From: Reinekea sp. G2M2-21
GTDB lineage: Bacteria > Pseudomonadota > Gammaproteobacteria > Pseudomonadales > Natronospirillaceae
Assembly: GCF_015687175.1 (NCBI RefSeq)
Contig: NZ_JADPQG010000001.1
Span: forward strand, 620,001-684,000
Reading direction: 5' to 3'
DNA length: 64,000 nucleotides
Of the stretch, positions 1 through 8,262 are shown in pieces. Under the pieces are notes generated by a model. That model was not told the origin of the DNA and ran no database searches. It saw only the letters and a program-made list of their open reading frames with translations. The first letter of the stretch is position 1. Each line of letters starts with the position of its first letter. The position numbers were made by a program, and so were the translations under genes.

Positions 1-1896
1 CGCACTGCGTGCACGCTCAGTCGGTGGAATCAATTGCACCAGAATTGTGGCCGCGTTCTTTCCGGCACTGGTGGCGCCGCTGTTGATGGTGGCGTAAGTT
101 CCTTTGACTTCGCTGTATTGGCTGACCAGATCGTGAACCTGTTTCACTTTCATACTGGTGTATTCAATCGATGCGTCGTCGGGTCCTTGCATGTCGACCT
201 GAAACAGGCTGGTGTCGACAACCGGGACAAACTCACCACCGATTTTGGGAATCAGCGTCAAGCTGCCCACCAAAATGGCAAATGCCATAAGCAAAGTTGA
301 CTTGCGGTGCTTTAACGCCCATTGCAGCAACGTGGTGTAGCGCACGCCGAGGGCTTCGAAAAAATCATCAAAGTGTTGAATGAACTGACTAAACCAGCCC
401 TTTTTGACGCGCGGATCAGCCGATGGGTCGTACCAGACACTCGACATCATCGGATCCAGGGTGAACGCCACGAACAGTGAAATCAGCACCGCTACAGATA
501 CGGTGACGCCAAATTGCAGAAAGAACTGCCCTAGAATGCCATCCATAAACGCAACGGGTAAAAACACCGCCACAATCGATAACGTTGTAGCCAGTACGGC
601 GAGACCGATCTCATTGGTACCGTCTTCCGCTGCTTGCCGGTGTCCTTTGCCCATATGCAGGTGTCGCATGATGTTTTCGCGCACGACAATGGCGTCATCA
701 ATCAGCAAACCGACCGCCAGCGACAACGCCATTAAGGTCATCATGTTCAGGGTGAAACCCAGTGCCAGCAACACCATCATGGTCCCGATAATCGAGATGG
801 GCAGTGTCAAGCCGGTTATCACCGTTGAGCGCCAGGAATTCAGAAACAAAAAGACAATAACGACAGTCAGCAGGGCGCCTTCAATCAGCATGTTCATGAC
901 CGACTCAAATGAGTTTTTGACTTCGATTGAGTTGTCCTGGACCACGTCAATGACAACACCGGGCGGCAACTGTTCCATCAACTCACTAATCTTCTTATGT
1001 ACCGATTCCGCCACTTCAACGGTATTGGCGCCTTGAATTTTTACAATGTCGATCGCCAATGCCCGTTCGCCATGCAACATGGCGGCAGAGTCGACCGCGC
1101 CAATGCCATCATTTAATGTGGCAATGTCTCGCAGGTAAACGGGTTGACCCTGTTGGTAAGCCACTATCACGTCCATGAACTCATCTGGGTCGATTACTTC
1201 GCCATCGATTTGCAGAGTTTGAATGTTCAATGCTCCGGTTAAGTCACCAGCCGGGAAGTTCTGGTTTGTCTGGCGCAATGCCTGGGTCACCTGACTGAGG
1301 CTGATGCCGTAGGCGACCAGTTTGTCAGGATCCACTTCAATATTTAACTGACGGGAAACTCCGCCAATAACCGTCGCGCTGCCGACACCGGGGATAATCG
1401 ACAACTCTTTGATGATGACGTTATCGACCAGAGTGGTCAGTTCGCGTGGTGCCATGTCCTGGGCGCTAACGGCCAATGACACAATAGGCATCGCGCCGGG
1501 ATCGAAACGCAGGATATAAGGTTCTTCAGCGCCGGAGGGTAAAAAGCCTTTCAGCTGTGCCATTTTGTCGCGTACATCCTGCGCTGCCACTGTGGAGTCC
1601 ACGTCCAGATCAAACATCATGACGACCATGGCGCGGCTGGGTACGGCCGTTGCCTGGATAGAGTCCAGGCCACTTAACGTATTGACCGAATTTTCAATGG
1701 GCTTCAGGATTTCACTTTCAACGGCTTCCGGAGAGGCGCCGGGGTACGACACCACAACCACCACAACCGGAAAATCAACGTCTGGCAAACTTTCAACAGA
1801 GAGTTTCTGATAGGAAAATAACCCAAACACCATTATTGCAGCCATGACCATGGTCGCAAACACCGGGTTATTGATGCTGACTTTGGTGATAAACAT
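1..1896 (-). CDS. RND efflux pump inner-membrane subunit (HAE1 type), C-terminal part outside the window
   Basis: The visible 632 residues are the N-terminal half or so of a roughly 1,000-residue RND transporter of the AcrB/MexB (HAE1) family, a proton-driven exporter of hydrophobic or amphiphilic compounds. The start at 1896 gives an N-terminal membrane helix (about residues 10-28, beginning NPVFATMVMAAI), then a periplasmic porter region, then several membrane helices from about residue 340. The paired acidic residues of the proton relay (GLLIDDAIVV, about residue 400) are present. It starts 2 bases after the stop of the fusion-protein gene, so they are one operon. The gene is cut by the window edge, not visibly broken. 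Substrate cannot be read from sequence. Confidence 0.95.
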   Translation of the reverse strand, partial: MFITKVSINNPVFATMVMAAIMVFGLFSYQKLSVESLPDVDFPVVVVVVSYPGASPEAVESEILKPIENSVNTLSGLDSIQATAVPSRAMVVMMFDLDVDSTVAAQDVRDKMAQLKGFLPSGAEEPYILRFDPGAMPIVSLAVSAQDMAPRELTTLVDNVIIKELSIIPGVGSATVIGGVSRQLNIEVDPDKLVAYGISLSQVTQALRQTNQNFPAGDLTGALNIQTLQIDGEVIDPDEFMDVIVAYQQGQPVYLRDIATLNDGIGAVDSAAMLHGERALAIDIVKIQGANTVEVAESVHKKISELMEQLPPGVVIDVVQDNSIEVKNSFESVMNMLIEGALLTVVIVFLFLNSWRSTVITGLTLPISIIGTMMVLLALGFTLNMMTLMALSLAVGLLIDDAIVVRENIMRHLHMGKGHRQAAEDGTNEIGLAVLATTLSIVAVFLPVAFMDGILGQFFLQFGVTVSVAVLISLFVAFTLDPMMSSVWYDPSADPRVKKGWFSQFIQHFDDFFEALGVRYTTLLQWALKHRKSTLLMAFAILVGSLTLIPKIGGEFVPVVDTSLFQVDMQGPDDASIEYTSMKVKQVHDLVSQYSEVKGTYATINSGATSAGKNAATILVQLIPPTERARSA

Positions 1897-1898
1897 GA

Positions 1899-3119
1899 TT
1901 AGCCCTCAATCAGTTGGACGGTGTCATTTACCTGCAAACCGGGCAAAGGCAACACGACGATTCGATCGCCACCGTTCAGACCCTGGGTGACTTCGCGCAT
2001 CTGGTTTTGACCCCAGCTACCGGCAACGCTGATATCTTGTCTGACCACGGTTTCGCCGTCGATTTTAAACACATAGGGTTGGTTCTGTTCGTCGTAGCGA
2101 ATGGCCGATGGCGGAATGACCAGGGTGTTGGGCTGTTCTTTCAGAGTGATCTGCCCCGTTGCAAACATGCCGCCCCGCAGCAGACCGCCGGTATTTTCCA
2201 GCACAATATACACGGGGATGGTTCGGGTGCCATTGGTTGCAACCGGGCTGATGCGGCTCACAGTGCCGGTAAAGGTGGCCGAAGGGAGCCCTTCGATGCT
2301 GATGTTAACCTTCATCCCCGTCACTATGTTGGCGCTGTCAGAGGCGGATACATTCACCCGCAGTTCCATGCGGGCGAGGTCGACAATGGTCAGTAATGGA
2401 GAACCAATGCCCACGAATTGTCCGGGCTCCGCCTGACGGAACGAAACAATGCCATTGATGGGGGCGAAAACGTTAGCATTGCGTAATTGATACTCGGTTG
2501 CCTTTATCTGGCTTTGCTGTGCTTGCAGGTTTGCCGCTTGGGCTTGAACGGTGCTTAATGCTTGCTCCAATTGTGCGGATGTCGCGATACCCTGAGCACT
2601 CATTTCCTGTGTTCGCTTCAGTTGGCTTTGTGCCAGCGCCAGTTGCGCTTGAGTCGCTTCTACGCTGCTGAGCTGCTGTTCTTTCTGGATATTCAGATTT
2701 TCAGTATCCATGGCAATTAACAATTGGCCTTTTTTCACGGCATCACCGGGGCGAACCGCGACCTGTTCTATCTGGGCGGATATCAACGCCGGCAGTTGCG
2801 CTTCAAAAAGCGGTTGGATGGTCCCCGTCACTTTGATGTTCTGACGGACGGTTTGCGCTTGAACAACTTGCGTTTCTTGTGCCGCCAGATATTTGGTGGT
2901 GACGGTCACGGGCGTTGACGCAGTTGCCTCGGCTTCCAGAGTGGCTTTGGGCTTGAGTAACGCTGCCGCAGCGAAACCGACGGCCAGCAGGAGCAAAATT
3001 AACCAAATTATCTGACCCACTCGTGAAGGTTTTTCACCTCGCTCGCGGCGTAAATCGGTTTTTGATTTTGCCCAATCCGGTTTCTCAGCGGTGTAGTCTG
3101 TGGTTGGTGTGTCACTCAT
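1899..3119 (-). CDS. RND efflux periplasmic adaptor (membrane fusion protein)
   Basis: This 406-residue protein belongs to the HlyD/AcrA adaptor family, which links the inner-membrane pump to an outer-membrane channel. A single membrane anchor is seen at about residues 34-55, instead of the lipoprotein signal of AcrA. A lipoyl-like half-motif follows (VRPGDAVKKGQLL, about residue 120), then an alpha-helical hairpin rich in Gln and Ala (about 135-205), the second lipoyl half (FAPINGIVSFRQAEPGQFV) and beta-barrel regions. No outer-membrane factor gene is next to it in the window, so the pump may use a channel encoded elsewhere or beyond the left edge. It overlaps the upstream regulator gene by 4 bases (ATGA). 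Confidence 0.93.
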   Translation of the reverse strand: MSDTPTTDYTAEKPDWAKSKTDLRRERGEKPSRVGQIIWLILLLLAVGFAAAALLKPKATLEAEATASTPVTVTTKYLAAQETQVVQAQTVRQNIKVTGTIQPLFEAQLPALISAQIEQVAVRPGDAVKKGQLLIAMDTENLNIQKEQQLSSVEATQAQLALAQSQLKRTQEMSAQGIATSAQLEQALSTVQAQAANLQAQQSQIKATEYQLRNANVFAPINGIVSFRQAEPGQFVGIGSPLLTIVDLARMELRVNVSASDSANIVTGMKVNISIEGLPSATFTGTVSRISPVATNGTRTIPVYIVLENTGGLLRGGMFATGQITLKEQPNTLVIPPSAIRYDEQNQPYVFKIDGETVVRQDISVAGSWGQNQMREVTQGLNGGDRIVVLPLPGLQVNDTVQLIEG

Positions 3120-3595
3120 TGGGATTCTCCACGGTCGGGTCGGTCTATCGGTTGATCGGCAAGTTTTTGCGCAATGTCGTTCAGAAAAATGGCGGAGCCC
3201 TGGTAAAACTTCTGCACTCCAGCAACACGTTCGCGTGCATCGGGTTGACTGTCGTCAAACAGACTCAGGCTCTGTTGGATATCTTCAGCGGCCTGCTGCA
3301 TTTCTTTGCTGAGCAGGTCGAGCATGCTTTGAAAAGGGTTAGGGACAAGTTCGTAATAATCCTGTCTTTCACCGGGCACGGTGGTTAAACGTAACATGCC
3401 GCGGTCGCGTAACAGGCGCGCATTGGTACTCACACTGGCCTTGGAAACTTGCAATGTGTCGGCAATTTCCTGCAAGGCAACCGGTTCACCCCTTAAAATG
3501 AGCAAGCCTGAGATTCGGCCAGAGATGCGAGGGCTGCCGCTGCGTTGGGCAATGATGCCCATTTGTTCGATAAAGTTTCTGCTTGCGCTGTCCAT
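3116..3595 (-). CDS. GbsR/MarR-family transcriptional regulator of the efflux operon
   Basis: This 159-residue protein has the winged-helix layout of the GbsR branch of the MarR superfamily: a helix-turn-helix near residues 38-62 (ALQEIADTLQVSKASVSTNA), then a wing containing RLTTVPGERQDYYEL, and a helical C-terminus that probably dimerises. It is the first gene of the efflux operon and its stop overlaps the start of the adaptor gene, so regulator and pump are co-transcribed. The perfect inverted repeat just upstream (3617-3638) is the likely operator, suggesting autoregulated repression. The inducing ligand is unknown. Confidence 0.88.
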   Translation of the reverse strand: MDSASRNFIEQMGIIAQRSGSPRISGRISGLLILRGEPVALQEIADTLQVSKASVSTNARLLRDRGMLRLTTVPGERQDYYELVPNPFQSMLDLLSKEMQQAAEDIQQSLSLFDDSQPDARERVAGVQKFYQGSAIFLNDIAQKLADQPIDRPDRGESQ

Positions 3596-3616
3596 GGTGA
3601 GGCCCGGTCATTCAGG

Positions 3617-3638
3617 TTGTTCAGTAAATACTGAACAA
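3617..3638. promoter_or_regulatory. Perfect inverted repeat, likely operator of the efflux operon
   Basis: Half-site TTGTTCAGTA is followed by AA and its exact reverse complement, 22 bases in all. It lies 22 bases upstream of the GbsR/MarR-type gene start. Size, perfect symmetry and position fit a dimeric winged-helix repressor site. The assignment to this regulator is inference. Confidence 0.7.
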
Positions 3639-3785
3639 ACTTAATGATCAATGGCCAGTAGTCACAATTCGGCTCCGTTTGGAGGGTGATCTTTCTCTTC
3701 AGGGTTGTTCGTGTATCGGAGGTTCGACATACTGCCGCAACGGCGGTCACCGAATGTCGATGTCATTTTCCCTGAAGGAATTGTG

Positions 3786-4049
3786 ATGCTTGAAAAAGAA
3801 GATTTGTTAAATATTGCCCGGCAACCGATGCCTTTTGGTAAATACCAGGGTCGGTTATTGATTGATTTGCCGGAAGCTTACCTGCTCTGGTTTGCCAAAA
3901 AAGGGTGGCCGTCCGGAAAGTTAGGCCATTGGTTGCAGGTTGCGCTGGAAATAAAGATTAATGGTATGGAAAAAGTTGTTGAACCGCTGAAGCTTGCGCC
4001 GCAAACGCCACCGCAGCGGCCGAAGGTGCAGATTAAGTTTGATGAATAA
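3786..4049 (+). CDS. DUF3820 family small protein
   Basis: This 87-residue protein starts MLEKEDLLNIARQPMPFGKY and carries the DUF3820 pattern: PFGKYQGR, then LP..YLLWFAKKGWPSGKLG. The family is common in gammaproteobacteria and has no firm function; some related domains are found near or in exonuclease-like proteins. I chose the ATG at 3786 because an AAGGA ribosome site lies a few bases upstream and the family domain begins there; an open frame does extend further upstream. The C-terminus is Pro/Lys-rich. It stands alone between two minus-strand operons. Confidence 0.8.
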   Translation: MLEKEDLLNIARQPMPFGKYQGRLLIDLPEAYLLWFAKKGWPSGKLGHWLQVALEIKINGMEKVVEPLKLAPQTPPQRPKVQIKFDE

Positions 4050-4078
4050 GGCTTACCCTGACCGGTTTTTGTCTTGGT

Positions 4079-4702
4079 TTAGGGTGACGCTGTCGTTTCT
4101 GGTGTTAAATCGTCACCGTGACGCATCAACGAACCCGGCCGAAGCGGCAGCAGGTGTGCTATGCCGTGATGGCAATTGACACAGGTTTTATTGTTTTCAA
4201 CCCAGAACACCACATCATGTTGGACTTGGGCCGCCGCAGATTGCTTTTCCAAACGCCAGTTTTCAGGGTTATGGCAATTTCGACATTCTCTTGAGTCTGT
4301 TGCTTTCATGTCTTCCCAAACAATCTGCGCCAATTCAAGCCGATGACTTTCGAAGTTTTCTAAGGTTACGGTGCCTTTCCAAGTCTCCAGAACATCGCCC
4401 AAGGCAAGAAATTTTACTCGCATTTTGGGCCAAAATTCGATCGGGACATGGCAGTCTGCGCAGCTGGCTACCACGCCGGAAGTATTTTCATAGTGAATGG
4501 ACGCTTGATACTCCTCAACGATGGTATCCATACCGAGGTGACAGCTGTAACAGAATTCGTTTTCGTTGCTTAGATGAACGACCGTCTGGAAGGTTCCCAG
4601 CGCCAAGCCGCCTGCAAAGAACGCTAAGAGTGCTCCCAAGGGTAAATACAGCGTCCAACGACGATTGCTCGGATGCCAGAGACGTTGCCAACGGCTGCTC
4701 AT
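4079..4702 (-). CDS. Tetraheme c-type cytochrome, NapC/NirT family
   Basis: The product (207 residues) is a membrane-anchored tetraheme cytochrome that would take electrons from the quinol pool and pass them to a periplasmic partner. One N-terminal helix is seen at about residues 17-37, then four CXXCH heme sites at 51-55 (CYSCH), 81-85 (CADCH), 140-144 (CRNCH) and 174-178 (CVNCH). The start at 4702 is preceded by AAGGAG at good distance; a longer frame to 4789 would lack a ribosome site and overlap nothing useful. It lies 61 bases downstream of the hexaheme gene, its probable redox partner. No nap, nir, nrfA or tor catalytic gene is nearby, so the terminal acceptor is unknown. Confidence 0.9.
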   Translation of the reverse strand: MSSRWQRLWHPSNRRWTLYLPLGALLAFFAGGLALGTFQTVVHLSNENEFCYSCHLGMDTIVEEYQASIHYENTSGVVASCADCHVPIEFWPKMRVKFLALGDVLETWKGTVTLENFESHRLELAQIVWEDMKATDSRECRNCHNPENWRLEKQSAAAQVQHDVVFWVENNKTCVNCHHGIAHLLPLRPGSLMRHGDDLTPETTASP

Positions 4703-4763
4703 AGAAACGCTCCTTTCACAATGCCAGAGGTCGGAGCCCGAAGGCTCCTGTCCGCTAAGGTTG

Positions 4764-5918
4764 TTACTCTGGCCGGGTGCTGGTATCAAATTCCGGGTCG
4801 AGGATTGAAATGGTGTCCATGAGTACCTGCACGGTATAAATCAGGTTATGCGCGCCCATACTTCGGTCTTCAACAAAGAATTTGTAATTGAACAGGGCCG
4901 CCATTTCGGCCGTGCTGCGTTCCAATTCCAGGTCCTGAATGACATTCCAATCGCCCGTCGCTGTGAATAAAGCTTGGGGTCCTTTCTGCAGCAAACCATT
5001 GCCTTCGGCATTCACCAATCTGGCAATTAAACCTTCGACTTCAACCTGGGCGGCTTCTATGGTGCCATCGCCATCGTAGTCATCACCGGCGGGCACATTA
5101 AAGAAACGGGTGCCTTTGAGTTGCTTAATGCCGGCATGGCAACTTTCACAGGGCGCAGTAAGCAGCGAGACATCGCCGTTTTCATGTCGATCCGATAAAA
5201 AGAAACTGTGACCGCCTAACGCTGGGGTGCTTCTGTAGCGTCCTTTCGGCAAGGCCATGTGGCAGTCAATACAGGAATCTTTGGCTTCTATCCTATGCCC
5301 GGAATTTTTGTAAACCTTTCCAGGGAATTCATAGGCACCGTTGCCGACAAAAAGATTTGCCTGCGGACCGTGGTGAGGTCCGAAATGACTGCTGACTTTC
5401 ATGGCTAGAGTAGGTTTAACGACATTTTCCGGTGCGGTACGCGCCTGATGGCAATTCGCGCAAAAGGTACCCTTGCCAAGGTCGACCTGAACACCCGACA
5501 CCAGCGTGACGGGTTTAGTGGTGCGCAATTCAAAATCGCCGTTTTCATGTGGGTTGTGACACGTAAAACAACCCGGCTGAGAGGGCCATTCGATGTAGTC
5601 ACTTTCGATTTTTCCGAGTTGGGTAAACTCCAAAAAGCCTTCATGGGTATGGCATTTTTGACAGCCACCACCATTGGAGTACCAAGCGTGCGTGCCTTTT
5701 TTGGCAAACCCAAGATAGTGCCCGGAATTTAGATATTGTTCTTTGGCACCTTTTAATTGATAGCGAGGTTCGGGGCCGTGGCATGCGGTGCATTCTGCGG
5801 GAAAAGCAATAGCTTTGGCTTGCGCATCAGAACTGTACAGAATGGCAAGCAACCCCAAGAGTATCAGTAACAGGGTGTGCAACGCATGGAAGTTATGGGC
5901 GTTGTTGATCGTTTTCAT
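4764..5918 (-). CDS. Periplasmic hexaheme c-type cytochrome
   Basis: The 384-residue product has a signal peptide (about residues 1-35, ending near DAQAKA) and six CXXCH sites at about 43, 86, 117, 153, 216 and 257. The stretch after the fourth heme (SSHFGPHHGPQANLFVGNG) recalls multiheme cytochromes related to nitrite and tetrathionate reductases, where His residues act as distal ligands; that is a resemblance, not proof of catalysis. The C-terminal 120 residues carry no heme. Gene order with the NapC/NirT-type gene suggests a quinol to tetraheme to hexaheme electron path. An FNR/Anr-like box lies 67 bases upstream, which fits use under low oxygen. Confidence 0.88.
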   Translation of the reverse strand: MKTINNAHNFHALHTLLLILLGLLAILYSSDAQAKAIAFPAECTACHGPEPRYQLKGAKEQYLNSGHYLGFAKKGTHAWYSNGGGCQKCHTHEGFLEFTQLGKIESDYIEWPSQPGCFTCHNPHENGDFELRTTKPVTLVSGVQVDLGKGTFCANCHQARTAPENVVKPTLAMKVSSHFGPHHGPQANLFVGNGAYEFPGKVYKNSGHRIEAKDSCIDCHMALPKGRYRSTPALGGHSFFLSDRHENGDVSLLTAPCESCHAGIKQLKGTRFFNVPAGDDYDGDGTIEAAQVEVEGLIARLVNAEGNGLLQKGPQALFTATGDWNVIQDLELERSTAEMAALFNYKFFVEDRSMGAHNLIYTVQVLMDTISILDPEFDTSTRPE

Positions 5919-5984
5919 AGCCTTCTCCTTCGCATATCGATGAGTCGACTATAGTCTTTTTCGTTTAAGGGCAAGAGTTTTGGG

Positions 5985-5998
5985 TTGATGTGGGTCAA
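5985..5998. promoter_or_regulatory. FNR/Anr-like box upstream of the cytochrome operon
   Basis: TTGATGTGGGTCAA matches the FNR/Anr consensus (TTGAT, four bases, ATCAA) with a single mismatch. It lies 67 bases upstream of the hexaheme start and about 116 bases upstream of the divergent SDR gene. A TATAGT hexamer on the minus strand (5948-5953) is about 41 bases away, longer than the usual class II spacing, so the exact promoter is unsure. Confidence 0.5.
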
Positions 5999-6114
5999 TC
6001 TTGGGCTGAATAAAATGTCTACCAATGGTAAAAATAATCAAATATTGGCTTGCCGGGTTAAAAGCGCTCTGTGGTACGCTTGCGGACATTATTTGGCCTG
6101 AACAGGAGCAAAAC

Positions 6115-6870
6115 TTGACTGAATCGGAACAAAAAACACAACGGGTCGCGTTGGTAACGGGGTCGACGTCCGGCATCGGCAAGGCCATTGCGGAGCGGTT
6201 GGCCAACGACGGCTATCGAGTGATGTTTCATTCACGTCATTCCGTCGAAGCGGGGAACGTTTTGGCGGAGACTGTACCGAATGCGTGCTATATCCAAGCG
6301 GATCTTGCTCAGCCTGAACAGATCACTTCGCTGATTCAACAGATATTGGTTACCCATGGGCGCCTCGATGTTCTGATCAACAACGCGGCCATTAGTGCAG
6401 TGATCCCACATGGGGATATGCAGCTGGCGTCCGCCGATGTTTGGCGCAAAATGTACGACGTTAACGTGATTGCCCCATGGTTGCTGATTGCCGAAGCTGA
6501 GGCCGCCTTGCGCAATGCCGCCACTGAGCAACACAGCAGTTGTATTGTTAATGTCAGCTCGCACGCTGGCGTTCGCCCAAAGGGGGCGTCTATCCCCTAT
6601 GCTGTCAGTAAGGCTGCATTGAATCACATGACGAAACTGCTCGCGGTGAATCTGTCGCCTTTGATTCGAGTGAATGCGGTGGCGCCAGGTCTGGTGGATA
6701 CGCCAATGACCAAAGATTGGCATGACGCCCGAGCATTATGGCGAGATAAATCACCAATGCAGCGTGGCGCACAAGCGGAGGAAATTGCGGATATCGTCGC
6801 CATGTTGGTTCACAGTTCCTACCTTACCGGTGAGGTGATCTTATGCGATGGTGGTTTGAATCTTGTTTAG
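6115..6870 (+). CDS. Short-chain dehydrogenase/reductase (classical SDR)
   Basis: With the TTG at 6115 as start the product has 251 residues. This start has CAGGAG about seven bases upstream and places the dinucleotide motif TGSTSGIG at residues 15-22, as usual; an ATG at 6025 would add 30 residues without family support. NNAA, the catalytic Ser in VSSHAG and the YAVSK motif are all present, and the C-terminus has the usual ITGE-like STYLTGEVILCDGG end. It is a NAD(P)H-dependent oxidoreductase of unknown substrate, perhaps FolM/pteridine-reductase-like or a 3-oxoacyl reductase. It diverges from the cytochrome operon. Confidence 0.85.
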   Translation: MTESEQKTQRVALVTGSTSGIGKAIAERLANDGYRVMFHSRHSVEAGNVLAETVPNACYIQADLAQPEQITSLIQQILVTHGRLDVLINNAAISAVIPHGDMQLASADVWRKMYDVNVIAPWLLIAEAEAALRNAATEQHSSCIVNVSSHAGVRPKGASIPYAVSKAALNHMTKLLAVNLSPLIRVNAVAPGLVDTPMTKDWHDARALWRDKSPMQRGAQAEEIADIVAMLVHSSYLTGEVILCDGGLNLV

Positions 6871-6936
6871 TGGAAGGTAATGGATATGACCCGGATACCG
6901 GGTCATCTTCTACTGCAACGTTTGAGCTGCCGTAAC

Positions 6937-8103
6937 TTAAATGGAGCGTAAATGAAATACATGTTCGGTGTTTGCAATCGCATCCAACACCGATTGCGAG
7001 GGTTCCGTTTCAATATCCAAAATATTGTAGGCAATATCGTCCCGGCTTTTGTTCAGCATTTCCACCACGTTGATATTTTGGTCGGCCAGAAGATTTAGAA
7101 CCTGACTGAGCACCTTGGGAACATTCTGATTGGCAAAACAAATTCGGAAGCCAGTGGTGCGTTCCAGTTCACAGGTAGGGAAGTTCACTGAGTTGCGGAT
7201 GTTGCCATGCTCGATGAAGTGCACCAATTGTTGTGCACCCATGATCGCGCAATTCGCTTCCGCTTCGTAGGTGCTGGCGCCTAAATGTGGCATAGCAATC
7301 ACATCGTCGCGATTGATCAGAGCCGGCGATGGAAAGTCCGTTACATAATAAGTCAGTTTGCCAGCGTCTAAAGCAGACAGCACATCATCGGTATTGACAA
7401 TGGTTTCGCGGGCGAAATTCAATAACCGGGCGCCAGATTTCATGGCCGCCAACGTTCCCTGATTTATGAGATTTTCAGTCGCTTTTATAGCCGGAACATG
7501 CAGCGTCACGTAGTCACTTCGGTTCAGCAGTTGCTGCAGGTTTTCTGCTTTCTGAACCTGCGCCGGTAAACGCCACGCCGCGTCAATCGAGATGGCAGGA
7601 TCATAGCCGATGACATTCATGCCCATGTGCAAGGCCATGTTGGCCACGTGGCTGCCAATAGCGCCCAGTCCGACCACGCCGAGTGTTTTTCCGGTCAGTT
7701 CCTGGCCTTTGAAATGTTTCTTTTTTGCTTCCAATAAAGGCCCCATCTGTTCATGGCTGGTGCCGGACAGCCCGGCGGTGAAGCGCATACCGGCGTAAAT
7801 GCCACGTGATGACAACAGCAATCCGGCGAGCACTAACTCCTTTACGGCATTGGCGTTCGCGCCAGGGCTGTTGAACACGACAATACCTTCTTTCGTGCAT
7901 CGCTCAACCGGTACGTTGTTCACACCGGCGCCGGCCCGGGCAATGGCTTTTAATTCGGAAGGGAACGTGAGTTCATTCAAATTTGCGCTGCGCACCAGAA
8001 TGCCGTCCGGTTCTGCTATTTCGGAACTGATTTCATAGCGGTCGCGGGGGAATTGTTCAAGCCCTTCGACGGCAATCGTGTTGTAGGTTCGGATTTTATA
8101 CAT
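6937..8103 (-). CDS. serA: D-3-phosphoglycerate dehydrogenase with C-terminal ACT domain
   Basis: SerA catalyses the first step of serine synthesis, oxidising 3-phosphoglycerate to 3-phosphohydroxypyruvate with NAD. The 388-residue product has the split catalytic domain, the Rossmann motif GVVGLGAIGSHVANMA near residue 145, the invariant Arg-Glu-His style catalytic positions (NFARE, then PHLGAST), and an ACT domain from about residue 318 that may bind serine. It is the short form without the intervening domain of larger SerA proteins. I chose the ATG at 8103, which follows AGGAAG, rather than upstream 8166. It lies downstream of serC, the next enzyme of the pathway, but separated by a terminator. 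Confidence 0.92.
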   Translation of the reverse strand: MYKIRTYNTIAVEGLEQFPRDRYEISSEIAEPDGILVRSANLNELTFPSELKAIARAGAGVNNVPVERCTKEGIVVFNSPGANANAVKELVLAGLLLSSRGIYAGMRFTAGLSGTSHEQMGPLLEAKKKHFKGQELTGKTLGVVGLGAIGSHVANMALHMGMNVIGYDPAISIDAAWRLPAQVQKAENLQQLLNRSDYVTLHVPAIKATENLINQGTLAAMKSGARLLNFARETIVNTDDVLSALDAGKLTYYVTDFPSPALINRDDVIAMPHLGASTYEAEANCAIMGAQQLVHFIEHGNIRNSVNFPTCELERTTGFRICFANQNVPKVLSQVLNLLADQNINVVEMLNKSRDDIAYNILDIETEPSQSVLDAIANTEHVFHLRSI

Positions 8104-8194
8104 GAGGCTTCCTGTCAGTGTGACAGCTAACGCAGACATGATCTGACACCGAAAAACGTCATTCACAGAATGTCGATAATGCGCAGCTATTGTT

Positions 8195-8218
8195 GTTTTT
8201 GTTTTTGTTTTTGTTTTT
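8195..8218. repeat. Hexanucleotide tract (GTTTTT)x4
   Basis: Four perfect GTTTTT units, with a further near copy on each side, lie between the serC terminator and serA. As RNA from the minus strand this reads as (AAAAAC)n in the serA leader region. Tracts of this kind can change length by slippage. Confidence 0.85.
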
Positions 8219-8222
8219 GCGT

Positions 8223-8257
8223 TTTAAAAAAAAATGGCTCACGTTAGGTGAGCCATT
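8223..8257 (-). terminator. Rho-independent terminator of serC
   Basis: The arms AATGGCTCAC (8233-8242) and GTGAGCCATT (8248-8257) form a 10-bp stem; on the minus strand it is followed by a run of eight or nine T. It sits 6 bases after the serC stop, so serA must be reached by read-through or by its own promoter. Confidence 0.88.
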
Positions 8258-8262
8258 CTTGT

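Noticed and set aside
404-1036. Long plus-strand frame opposite the RND pump gene
   Set aside because: It is antisense to a well-conserved membrane protein and has no domain.
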